30,277 bases of DNA, taken from contig JBCCXT010000047.1 in NCBI GenBank assembly GCA_039191215.1, forward strand, positions 1 to 30,277, read 5' to 3'. This DNA is from HKCCE3408 sp039191215. Its GTDB lineage: Bacteria; Pseudomonadota; Alphaproteobacteria; Rhodobacterales; Rhodobacteraceae. This document shows positions 1 to 7,497 of the stretch, one piece after another (positions within the stretch are counted from its first letter, which is position 1; each line of letters begins with the position of its first letter). The notes under the pieces were generated by a model. It was not told where the DNA came from. It was given only the letters and a program-made list of their open reading frames with translations, and searched no databases. The translations under genes were made by a program, and so were the position numbers.

Positions 1-932
1 CGCGCCGTTTGCGGCCTGGCCTTATCAATCAGACAGAGCTTTGCAGTGGTCCCACCCATATCAAACGACAGGACTTCGTCTTCGCAGGTATCTGCAGCGA
101 TGCGCGCGGCCAGGATGGCCCCGCCCGCCGGACCGGATTCGACCAATCGAACCGGCAGCCGCGCGGCCGTCTCCACCGTTGTCATACCGCCACTGGCGGT
201 CATCATGAGCACCGGGCATAGAAGCCCTGCTTCCGTCAGTCTGCTTTGCAAATCAGTAAGATAACGCGCCATCAACGGCTGGATGTAGGCATTGGCGACT
301 GTCGTGCAGAGCCGGTCGAACTCACGCGCCTCGGGGCTCACCTCGTGTGAGACCGAGATCGACAGCTCTGGCATGGCCGCCAAAAGGAGGTCGCGCAGGC
401 GGCGCTCGTGCGTGGGGTTAGCGTAGGCATGTAACAGGCAGATTGCCACGGCATCGACCGCTGCGTCTTTAAGCGCGCGCGTCAGCGCTGGTACACGCGC
501 GTCGTCGAATGGCGCGATCTCGCGACCGCTTGCATCCATCCGACCGGCAAGTGTGAAGGCATGGCGGCGCGGCACGATCAGATCTGGTTTTTCTAGGTCC
601 AACGCGTATTGGCTGTAGCGTCTCTCATAGCCGATCTCGAGTATGTCGCGGAATCCTTGCGTGGTCACGCTGGCCACGGCCGCGCCGCGCCGCTCGATCA
701 GCGCGTTGGTCGCCAAAGTGGTGCCGTGGACGAGGTCGGCAATATCGGCCCAATTGGCACCCGCTTGCACCAACACCGCCTCTGCCCCAGCCAATGCGCC
801 ATCTGCCGGGCTTTCCGGTGTTGTGGCGGTTTTCGCGGTTGCGCAGATTGTGCCAGCCGCATCGACCAACACGCTGTCGGTGAAGGTGCCACCGATATCG
901 ATGGCCAAACGCAAGGCAGAACGGGAATGCAT
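1..932 (-). CDS. hyuA: Hydantoinase A / oxoprolinase family subunit, 5' part (runs off left edge)
   Basis: The frame reads without a stop from an ATG at 932 to base 1, giving 310 residues of a protein usually near 700. Residues 11-19 (IDIGGTFTD) are the N-terminal ATP-binding signature of the HyuA/5-oxoprolinase family. An ESGPAGG motif follows near residue 272 and a DMGGTTAK motif near 295, both typical of the ASKHA-like hydantoinase A domain. Family members are ATP-dependent hydrolases or carboxylases (N-methylhydantoinase, oxoprolinase, acetone or acetophenone carboxylase) that usually pair with a HyuB subunit, which would lie beyond the window. The only in-frame ATG after an upstream TGA is at 932, and the ribosome site is weak. 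A gap of 197 bp separates it from the kinase gene, so co-transcription is uncertain. Family call is firm; substrate unknown. Confidence 0.9.
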   Translation of the reverse strand, partial: MHSRSALRLAIDIGGTFTDSVLVDAAGTICATAKTATTPESPADGALAGAEAVLVQAGANWADIADLVHGTTLATNALIERRGAAVASVTTQGFRDILEIGYERRYSQYALDLEKPDLIVPRRHAFTLAGRMDASGREIAPFDDARVPALTRALKDAAVDAVAICLLHAYANPTHERRLRDLLLAAMPELSISVSHEVSPEAREFDRLCTTVANAYIQPLMARYLTDLQSRLTEAGLLCPVLMMTASGGMTTVETAARLPVRLVESGPAGGAILAARIAADTCEDEVLSFDMGGTTAKLCLIDKARPQTA

Positions 933-1129
933 GTAGGTCTTGAGCGCGAGGGAGCGGCAGGACGGGCGCGGCGGGCAGGTTCAGCGCAGGCGCAATGGCA
1001 CCAGATCACAGCCAGTCGCACGCCGCAGGGTCGCGGATAGAAGGGTCCTGGGCTTGGCGGCAACGCGCATCATAAGGTTAGGCTGACGCATTCCGGCTCA
1101 CCCGTCAATCACTCAGCGAAGGCCCAGGG

Positions 1130-2773
1130 TCAACCGGTCAGGCCAACCGGCCAAACCTCATCCAGTCTTTCAAATAGGGTCGCCACCGCTTCAGCGCCTG
1201 GATCGTTATGACCCGCCAAGCTCTTTTCGGACAGATAGCTCGCGCGACCGGCCCGGGCCTGCAAAATTGTGGCCGTTTTATCCGCCCCCGCACGGGCCGC
1301 TTTTGCCGCCGCTTCGATACCCATTGGCAGTGCGTCCAACGCAGGCATGAGCGCGTCGATCATGGTTCTGTCTCCGGGCCTTGCACCGCCGACCTGTTGC
1401 ACACGATCGAGCCCCGATTTAAGCGCATCGACCGTATCGTGCCCGCTGGCCGAAGCATCGCCCGCCGCGGCAAAGAAAATTGCCAGCAACACGCCCGAGG
1501 AGCCACCCATCGTCTGGCTCAACTCCAACCCGATGGCGCGGTAAAGCTGAGTTTGGTCGGCCATGGGCAGCCGGTCAAAGGCGTTTATCAGCGCGCGCGC
1601 GGCGGTGGCCAAAGTACTGCCCGTATCACCGTCGCCGGATTTGGCATCCAGTGCATTGAGCGCATCCTCATTTTCGACGAAGACGCGGCAGCATTGTTCC
1701 AGAAAGGCCCGTGTTGGCGCATGATCGGACGGGATCGGCTGGATCGGCGACAGGCCGTCGGGCAATGGTACGACCGGGACAGCTTCGACCGGCGCGCATC
1801 CCGGCCACGCCTGGGGACCGACAGGCATCATCAACAGCGCCTCATCGGCCTTCGATACCGGCATAATAGAAACCGAAAAACCGCGCATATCCAGCGACGT
1901 CATCAATGGGGCAGGACCCACCAAAAACCTAATCTGGCTGGAAATCGTTGAGGCGACCAATTCTTCGGCCAAAACGGCCATCTCAAGTGGCGTCGCGCCG
2001 CCTAGGTTATTGAGAAGTGCTATTTGTGGGCCTGGGCCGATCTGGTTGGCGAGGCGGTCGACAACCATTTCCATCGCCGCTTTGGCCGTGCTGAAGGCAA
2101 CCTGTTCGACGCCCGGCTCGCCGTGAATGCCAAGGCCAAGCTCTGCCATCCCCTCGCCGATGCGATCCTCTTTGGGCATACCGGGCAGGCGGCATGTATC
2201 AAGCGACATCCCGATGGATGAAACGCCAGAAATCACCCGCCGGGCCGCATCCGCCACGACCTCCAAATCTGCGCCCTGTTCGGCTAATGCGCCTGCAACT
2301 TTGTGGACAAATAGCGTTCCGGCGACGCCGCGGGCCTGCGGTTGGTCGGGCAGTGCCACATCGTCATCGACCACAACCATTTCGACCTTAAGGCCGAAGG
2401 CGCGCGCGCGTTCTGCGGCGAGGCCGAAGTTCAGCCGGTCGCCGGTGTAGTTCTTCACAATCAGCAGACAGCCTGCAGGCCCCGTTACGGCCAGAATACC
2501 GGCAAGGACCGCATCAACGGAGGGCGATGCAAAAACCTCGCCGCAAATGGCGGCCGTCAACATGCCTTGGCCGACAAAGCCCGCATGGCTGGGCTCGTGC
2601 CCCGATCCGCCACCCGAAACCAGCGCCACCTTGGATTTGTCGCTATCGGTGCGCACGACCACCTTGATATGCGGATAGCCATCAAGCCGGGCCAACCGCC
2701 CACCCGCGGTTCGCAACAAGCCGTCAATGGCTTCGGTGACCAAAGTCTCGCGCGAATTTATGAACTGCGTCAT
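1130..2773 (-). CDS. dhaKL: ATP-dependent dihydroxyacetone (or related ketose) kinase, fused DhaK-DhaL
   Basis: A 547-aa single-chain kinase. The N-terminal DhaK domain (about 1-330) has GGGSGHEP at 54-61, KNYTGDRLNF at 107-116 and the substrate-binding histidine in HGEPG (H217). In this family that histidine forms a covalent hemiaminal with the ketone. The C-terminal DhaL domain (about 350-547) has the Mg-ATP loop GDGDTG at 380-385 and GGSSG at 423-427. Both domains in one chain at about 550 aa is the ATP-dependent form, not the PTS-linked one. The family phosphorylates dihydroxyacetone, and relatives act on erythrulose. AAGGAG lies just before the ATG, 12 bp after the preceding ATPase gene. 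It is the only sugar kinase in the operon, so it probably phosphorylates the C3 or C4 ketose the pathway produces. Exact substrate is inferred. Confidence 0.93.
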   Translation of the reverse strand: MTQFINSRETLVTEAIDGLLRTAGGRLARLDGYPHIKVVVRTDSDKSKVALVSGGGSGHEPSHAGFVGQGMLTAAICGEVFASPSVDAVLAGILAVTGPAGCLLIVKNYTGDRLNFGLAAERARAFGLKVEMVVVDDDVALPDQPQARGVAGTLFVHKVAGALAEQGADLEVVADAARRVISGVSSIGMSLDTCRLPGMPKEDRIGEGMAELGLGIHGEPGVEQVAFSTAKAAMEMVVDRLANQIGPGPQIALLNNLGGATPLEMAVLAEELVASTISSQIRFLVGPAPLMTSLDMRGFSVSIMPVSKADEALLMMPVGPQAWPGCAPVEAVPVVPLPDGLSPIQPIPSDHAPTRAFLEQCCRVFVENEDALNALDAKSGDGDTGSTLATAARALINAFDRLPMADQTQLYRAIGLELSQTMGGSSGVLLAIFFAAAGDASASGHDTVDALKSGLDRVQQVGGARPGDRTMIDALMPALDALPMGIEAAAKAARAGADKTATILQARAGRASYLSEKSLAGHNDPGAEAVATLFERLDEVWPVGLTG

Positions 2774-2785
2774 GGTCGAACTCCT

Positions 2786-3781
2786 TCAAGCAATGCGCGC
2801 GCCGGTGGCGTCGAAGAAAAGCGGGTTGCGCGGTGCGATGGCCAGCATATCGCCTGGGCGGTGGCTTGTATGGGCATCCGCGAGCGTCACGATATCGTGG
2901 CCATCAAGCGTGAGATGCAACCGGGTCTGGTCGCCGAGGTGCTCGACCCGCTGGACCTGGCTGGGTTTGCCTTCGCCTTCGGTGATATGCTCGGGCCGCA
3001 AACCCATCGTTTTGGCGCCGGTCGGCGCGTGGCCGAAAAGATCTGCCGGCAATTCGTTGATCCGCGGCAGGCCAAGCCGACCCGCAACGTAAAGGCTGAC
3101 GGGGTTTTCGTAGATCTCACGTGGGCTGCCAAATTGGACCAACCGGCCCTGATCAAGCACGCCCACATGGGTGGCCATTGTCATCGCCTCGATCTGGTCA
3201 TGCGTGACATAGAGCATCGTAGCCCCAAGATCGCTTTGAATACGCTTGAGCTCGACCCGCAATTCGGCGCGCAATTTGGCGTCGAGCGAGCTTAACGGCT
3301 CATCCATGAGGTAGATCGTCGGCTCGCGCACAAGCGCGCGACCGATCGAGACGCGCTGCATCTCACCGCCGGAAAGCTGGGTCGCGCGATTGTCGAGCTT
3401 ATGCTCAATATGAAGGACTTCGGCGACGGACTGGACGCGGCGCGCAATCTCATCTTCGGGTGTTTTCAACACCGGTGAGCGGAGCGGAAAGGCCAGGTTA
3501 TCGCGCACCGACAGATGCGGATAGAGCGAGTATTGTTGAAACACCATGGCCACGTTGCGCTGCGCCGGAGTGTCGCCGTTAACCATCCGTCCGTCGATCT
3601 CGATCACGCCGTTATCGGCGCGCTCAAGCCCCGATATCAGGCGCAAAGTGGTCGTCTTACCGGCTCCTGTCGGACCAAGCAGCGTGACAAAGGCACCGTC
3701 CTCGATCTCCATCGTCAGATCGGACACCGCTATGGTCTGCCCAAACGATTTGGTCACGCCACGAAGAAAGACGTCAGCCAT
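2786..3781 (-). CDS. Sugar ABC transporter ATPase (second of two), MalK/UgpC type
   Basis: A 331-aa ATPase of the CUT1 carbohydrate uptake family. It has Walker A GPTGAGKTTT (36-45), the Q-loop glutamine in FQQYSLYPH, signature LSGGE (136-140), Walker B IYLMDEP and the switch histidine in YVTHDQIEAM. A C-terminal regulatory (TOBE/MalK-like) domain follows from about residue 235, including the GLRPEH motif. The start codon lies inside the end of the upstream ATPase gene (8-bp overlap), so the two are probably translated together. Having two distinct ATPases next to one permease pair suggests a heterodimeric motor, as described for the rhizobial glycerol transporter GlpSTPQV. It ends 12 bp before the kinase gene. 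Confidence 0.92.
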   Translation of the reverse strand: MADVFLRGVTKSFGQTIAVSDLTMEIEDGAFVTLLGPTGAGKTTTLRLISGLERADNGVIEIDGRMVNGDTPAQRNVAMVFQQYSLYPHLSVRDNLAFPLRSPVLKTPEDEIARRVQSVAEVLHIEHKLDNRATQLSGGEMQRVSIGRALVREPTIYLMDEPLSSLDAKLRAELRVELKRIQSDLGATMLYVTHDQIEAMTMATHVGVLDQGRLVQFGSPREIYENPVSLYVAGRLGLPRINELPADLFGHAPTGAKTMGLRPEHITEGEGKPSQVQRVEHLGDQTRLHLTLDGHDIVTLADAHTSHRPGDMLAIAPRNPLFFDATGARIA

Positions 3782-4871
3782 GCGACAACACCCCTTCGTT
3801 CAGGTCGGAACGCAGCGCGCGCCCGCTTTGCCGGTCAAATAGCGTGACGGTATCACCGTTTAGCTCAAGGCCCACGGTTTCGCCCATCCGCGCAGGCTGA
3901 TCGGAACTGATGCGTGCCTTAACCTCGCCCTGCTGCGTGTTGAGAGTCACGATCTGGGTAGTGCCAAGGTATTCTGCGGCCAGCACCTCGGCGCGGAGGG
4001 CACTCGCATCGCTCAGCCGGATATGTTCGGGGCGCACGCCAAAGGCCATGGCGCCGTCAAAGGGCTCTCGCAGTTCCGGTACCGCCAGGTTTTGACTGCC
4101 CAGCCGGACAGCTTTTGCCCCCGCCGCGACCGAGCCATCAAAGGAAAGGAAGTTCATCGCCGGGCTACCGATAAAACCTGCAACAAACATCGAGGCAGGC
4201 TTGTCGTAGATATCCTGAGGCGCGCCGAATTGTTCCACCACGCCATGGTTCATCACAACGATCTTGTCACCCATCTGCATGGCCTCAAGCTGGTCATGCG
4301 TGACATAGACGGTCGTCGCACCCATCCGGTCATGGAGCGCGCGAAGCTCTTCGGCCATATGCTCTCGAAATTCCGCATCCAGCGCGCCGAGCGGTTCGTC
4401 CATCATGAAGGCCTTAGGCTCGCGGACGATAGCGCGGCCCAAGGCCACGCGCTGGCGATCCCCGCCCGACAGGCCCGATACGGGGCGATCCAAAATGTCC
4501 TCAATGCCCAGGATGCGCGAGACTTCGGCAACCTTTTCGCGCACCCGCGCCCGCGGCATGCCTTGAGATGTCAGCGGATAGGACATGTTCCGCCGCACAT
4601 TCATATGCGGATAGAGCGCAAACATCTGGAATACAAAAGCAATATCTCGCTGGCTGGCAGGCTTTTGGCCAACCTCTTCGTTGTCGATATAGATCTCACC
4701 CGATGTCGGCAGTTCAAGTCCGGCAATCATGCGCAGCGTCGTTGTTTTGCCGCAGCCGGAGGGGCCCAACAGCATGAAAAACTCTCCATCCTCGATCTTA
4801 AAAGACGAGGATTGCACCGCGTTAAAATCGCCAAAGTCCTTGCGGAGGTTACGGATCACAATCTCAGCCAT
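3774..4871 (-). CDS. Sugar ABC transporter ATPase (first of two), MalK/UgpC type
   Basis: A 365-aa CUT1-type ATPase with Walker A GPSGCGKTTT (36-45), Q-loop FQMFALYPH, signature LSGGD (134-138), Walker B AFMMDEP and switch histidine in YVTHDQLEAM, followed by a C-terminal MalK-like regulatory domain with GVRPEH. The reading frame stays open 41 codons further upstream, but homologous sequence starts at MAEIVIRN, so the ATG at 4871 is chosen. That start overlaps the end of the DUF1801-like gene by 8 bp. It differs clearly from the next ATPase in signature and length, so this is not a recent duplicate. The pair most likely powers the permeases at 5550-7432. Confidence 0.92.
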   Translation of the reverse strand: MAEIVIRNLRKDFGDFNAVQSSSFKIEDGEFFMLLGPSGCGKTTTLRMIAGLELPTSGEIYIDNEEVGQKPASQRDIAFVFQMFALYPHMNVRRNMSYPLTSQGMPRARVREKVAEVSRILGIEDILDRPVSGLSGGDRQRVALGRAIVREPKAFMMDEPLGALDAEFREHMAEELRALHDRMGATTVYVTHDQLEAMQMGDKIVVMNHGVVEQFGAPQDIYDKPASMFVAGFIGSPAMNFLSFDGSVAAGAKAVRLGSQNLAVPELREPFDGAMAFGVRPEHIRLSDASALRAEVLAAEYLGTTQIVTLNTQQGEVKARISSDQPARMGETVGLELNGDTVTLFDRQSGRALRSDLNEGVLSHG

Positions 4872-5277
4872 GGTGCCCGTTGCGATGGTATGTGAAGGCT
4901 TCTGCGATGCATGAGGCCAGCGCGTTGCGGTCAAGCGGACGATCAACCGGGACCAGGACGGCCCGATTGCCTTCAAAGCTGAGCCGATCATCAAAGCGTT
5001 GGCGCCAGCGCTCCACCAAGTTGGTCTGGCAATGCACCAAAAGCTTCAGACTCTGGCGTTGAGCGTCCGGCCCGATCCGCACCGTCGTGCCCGATCTGCC
5101 AGGTAGATACGCAGGCTCACCCCATTTCAGGGTCTCCATAGGCGGCGGCAATCCCTCGTCCAGCGCGGTTTGCAGCACAAGCGCGCGCAGGTCGTGCGCA
5201 TGCGCTGACGCCCCCGCTGGCAAAGCGCTGTAGGCCTGGGCGACGGCCGCATCCATATCCACGATCGCGTCAGCCAT
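4864..5277 (-). CDS. DUF1801-like (YdhG fold) small protein inside the transporter operon
   Basis: A soluble protein of about 137 aa. The stretch METLKWGEPAYLPG followed by a mixed alpha/beta region resembles DUF1801/YdhG-type proteins, whose biochemical role is not established. No signal peptide or membrane segment is visible. The start is uncertain: the ATG at 5277 gives MADAIVDMD, while a GTG at 5316 would add 13 residues; neither has a convincing ribosome site. Its end overlaps the first ATPase start by 8 bp, so it belongs to the operon although the family is not a known ABC transporter component. A transport role is not supported by sequence and it may be a passenger. Confidence 0.7.
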   Translation of the reverse strand: MADAIVDMDAAVAQAYSALPAGASAHAHDLRALVLQTALDEGLPPPMETLKWGEPAYLPGRSGTTVRIGPDAQRQSLKLLVHCQTNLVERWRQRFDDRLSFEGNRAVLVPVDRPLDRNALASCIAEAFTYHRNGHHG

Positions 5278-5358
5278 GGCCAAACTGGCCCGGCAGCACG
5301 CAAGAGGCAGCGTCACCGAGACGCTGCAAAGGCTGGATGGACGCGAACGAACCCAACA

Positions 5359-5553
5359 TCACTCATCCTCCGGGAAATGGCTGACGATGATGAACATCAC
5401 CGTGCCGACCAATGTGACGATGAAGGAATAGCTATAGGCCAAAAGCACAAAGGGCTGCATGAGCATGATGACGCCCGCGGCGATCAGGATGCTGGCAACC
5501 ATTTCCCATGGTCCCCGGCGAAACCGCAACAGTCCTTGGATGAACCCGCTCAT
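5359..5553 (-). CDS. 64-aa two-helix membrane protein of the ABC operon
   Basis: A 64-aa protein with a short basic N-terminus (FRRGPWE at about 11-17) and two hydrophobic segments (about 18-40 and 42-58), ending in an acidic PEDE tail. The ATG at 5553 overlaps the permease stop in an ATGA arrangement, which strongly supports translation and coupling to the permease. A longer reading in the same frame exists, but it only covers the antisense-frame part of the permease gene. No family is recognised. Small membrane proteins also accompany some CUT1 polyol systems, so an accessory or stabilising role for the permease is a reasonable inference. Confidence 0.75.
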   Translation of the reverse strand: MSGFIQGLLRFRRGPWEMVASILIAAGVIMLMQPFVLLAYSYSFIVTLVGTVMFIIVSHFPEDE

Positions 5554-6491
5554 TTCCGTACCGCCCCGAATGTAATGCCGCGTAGCAGATGTTTGCGCAG
5601 AAGGATCGTGAAGACCATGACCGGCACCAGAAACAGCGTGGCCCCGGCCGCGACGGCAGGCCAGTCCATGCCGCCCACACCGATGATTGTAGGGATGAAC
5701 GCGGGTGCGGTTTGCGCATTGCCCGACGTCAACAGCACGGCGAACGCGTATTCGTTCCACGCAAATATCAGGCAGAAGATCGCGGTTGAGGCGATGCCGG
5801 TTGCTGCTTGCGGCAGCACCACTTTGTAGAACGCCTGGAATCGCGTATAGCCGTCGATCAGCGCGGCCTCTTCGTATTCGCGCGGGATTTCATCGATGAA
5901 GCCCTTCAAGAGCCAAACGGCCAGGCTGATATTGATCGCGGTATAGAGCAGGATCATACCCAGATGGGTGTCGCTGAGGCCAAGGCTGCGAAACATCAAA
6001 AAGATCGGGATGGCCACCGCGATGGGTGGCATCATCCGCGTCGACAAGATGAAAAATAGAAGATCGTCTTTCAGCGGGACCTTGAACCGGCTGAACGCAT
6101 AAGCCGCCAATGTGCCTAAAAAGACCGCCAGAAAAGTCGAGCCAAAACCGATGATGATCGAATTGACGAACCGGGCGCCGTAACGCGACGGGCCGGCGAT
6201 CACCATGTCGCGGTCGCGCACGATCTCTTCCCACCAGGTATCGGGCGGGGGCAGTGCGTCGAGCTGGTCCTGGGTGACCCGAGTGCGTGTTGTGAAAAGG
6301 TTTACATAGCCCTCAAGCGAGGGTTCAAACACCACCAAAGGCGGATAGGCGATCGCGTCATTGGGCGTCTTGAAGCTGGTGCCAATGATCCAGATGAGCG
6401 GCGTGATTGTGATAAGCGCGTAGACAACAACAAGCGTGCCTGCGACCCACTTTTGCCGCTTTGACGGCTCGGTGATTGAATAGCTGCTCAT
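5550..6491 (-). CDS. Sugar ABC transporter permease, MalG type, with extended periplasmic loop
   Basis: A 313-aa inner-membrane permease of the CUT1 family. The first helix spans about 16-38 and the EAA loop that contacts the ATPase is at about 206-227 (YEEAALIDGYTRFQAF). The C-terminus ends RGITFGAVRK, the usual MalG-type tail. Residues about 67-105 form a hydrophilic stretch (TRTRVTQDQLDALPPPDTWW and following) between helices 1 and 2, making the protein some 35 residues longer than typical members near 275 aa. Start and stop both overlap neighbours by 4 bp (ATGA), so permease 1, permease 2 and the small membrane protein form a tightly coupled block. Confidence 0.93.
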   Translation of the reverse strand: MSSYSITEPSKRQKWVAGTLVVVYALITITPLIWIIGTSFKTPNDAIAYPPLVVFEPSLEGYVNLFTTRTRVTQDQLDALPPPDTWWEEIVRDRDMVIAGPSRYGARFVNSIIIGFGSTFLAVFLGTLAAYAFSRFKVPLKDDLLFFILSTRMMPPIAVAIPIFLMFRSLGLSDTHLGMILLYTAINISLAVWLLKGFIDEIPREYEEAALIDGYTRFQAFYKVVLPQAATGIASTAIFCLIFAWNEYAFAVLLTSGNAQTAPAFIPTIIGVGGMDWPAVAAGATLFLVPVMVFTILLRKHLLRGITFGAVRK

Positions 6492-7432
6492 CTCTCTTTG
6501 ACCTTGTTCAGCGCCTTCACGTAGATCGAGGCAAGACCAAAGACGGTGACAAAGAGGATCACCGCATAGGCCGAGGCATAGCCGGTACGCCAGCGCTCAA
6601 ACGCGTTGCGTTTAAGATCGATCGAGGTCAGCTCGGTCGTGTCACCCGGGCCGCCGCCCGTGAGCAGCACCACCAGGTCAAACATCTTGAAGTTCTCAAT
6701 CCCGCGGAAAAGCACGGCGAGCATCAGAAAGGGCAGCACCATAGGAACAGTAATTGTCCAGAACTGTCGCCACTTGCTTGCGCGGTCGATCTCCGCGGCC
6801 TCATAGATGTAATCAGGGATACTTCGCAGCCCCGCCAAACAGATCAACATCACAAACGGGGTCCACATCCAGGTATCGACAATCACAATCGCCCAGGGCG
6901 CCAGATTGACGTCGCCGATCATCTGGAAGCTTGATGGGTCAGCGCCGGTGAAAAAGCTGATGACGTAGTTAAAAAGCCCGATCTGCGGCTGATAGAGGAA
7001 GGTCCAGAAATTACCGACTACCGCTGGGCTTAGCATCATCGGTAGCACGATGATCGTGGTCCAAAGATCATTGCCTTTGAACTTTTTGTTGATCAGATAG
7101 GCGAGTGCAAATCCGATCAGCACCTGGAAAAAGAGCGTCCAGAACAGAAAATGCGCGGTTGCTTGCATCGTCTCCCAGACGTCGGGATCGGTGAGGATGC
7201 GTTCGTAATTGCGAAGGCCGACATTCTCGACCTCGCGGTTTCGGTTGGCTCTGAAATTCGTGAAGCTCAGCCGGATCGTCCAGATCAGTGGGAAAATGTT
7301 TACCGCCAGAAGCAAAAAGATTGTCGGTGTTACAAAGATCCACGCAATCGCACGATCCGACAGACCGCGTATCCGCCCGGCAATGGGCGCAGGCGTCGCA
7401 CGGGCGACCTTATCGACAGGCGTGTCGCTCAT
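6488..7432 (-). CDS. Sugar ABC transporter permease, MalF type
   Basis: A 314-aa CUT1 permease. Hydrophobic segments lie near residues 30-50, 93-114, 125-147, 180-200, 229-245 and 288-306, and the EAA loop is at 211-230 (EAAEIDRASKWRQFWTITVP). The sequence starts GTG ATG AGC; the ATG at 7432 is preferred because AAAGG lies about 8 nt upstream, against about 5 nt for the GTG at 7435. It follows the binding-protein gene after a 65-bp spacer that contains a strong stem-loop. It partners the MalG-type permease encoded next. Confidence 0.93.
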   Translation of the reverse strand: MSDTPVDKVARATPAPIAGRIRGLSDRAIAWIFVTPTIFLLLAVNIFPLIWTIRLSFTNFRANRNREVENVGLRNYERILTDPDVWETMQATAHFLFWTLFFQVLIGFALAYLINKKFKGNDLWTTIIVLPMMLSPAVVGNFWTFLYQPQIGLFNYVISFFTGADPSSFQMIGDVNLAPWAIVIVDTWMWTPFVMLICLAGLRSIPDYIYEAAEIDRASKWRQFWTITVPMVLPFLMLAVLFRGIENFKMFDLVVLLTGGGPGDTTELTSIDLKRNAFERWRTGYASAYAVILFVTVFGLASIYVKALNKVKER

Positions 7433-7460
7433 CACTTGGACCTTTTGGGGAGTTTAAGGT

Positions 7461-7488
7461 GGGGGCGGCCCAATGTCAGGCCACCCCC
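7461..7488 (-). promoter_or_regulatory. Stem-loop between binding-protein and permease genes
   Basis: As minus-strand RNA, the arms GGGGGUGGCC and GGCCGCCCCC can form a 10-bp stem with one G-U pair around an 8-nt loop. No run of U follows, so it is not a standard intrinsic terminator. It probably stabilises the upstream binding-protein message or reduces read-through into the permeases, as known for malE-malF. Confidence 0.65.
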
Positions 7489-7497
7489 GGGAGGATT

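Noticed and set aside
698..1063. A 121-codon minus-strand frame overlapping the start of the hydantoinase gene
   Set aside because: Its sequence is arginine- and proline-rich with no domain pattern, and the overlapping frame gives a clear HyuA N-terminus.
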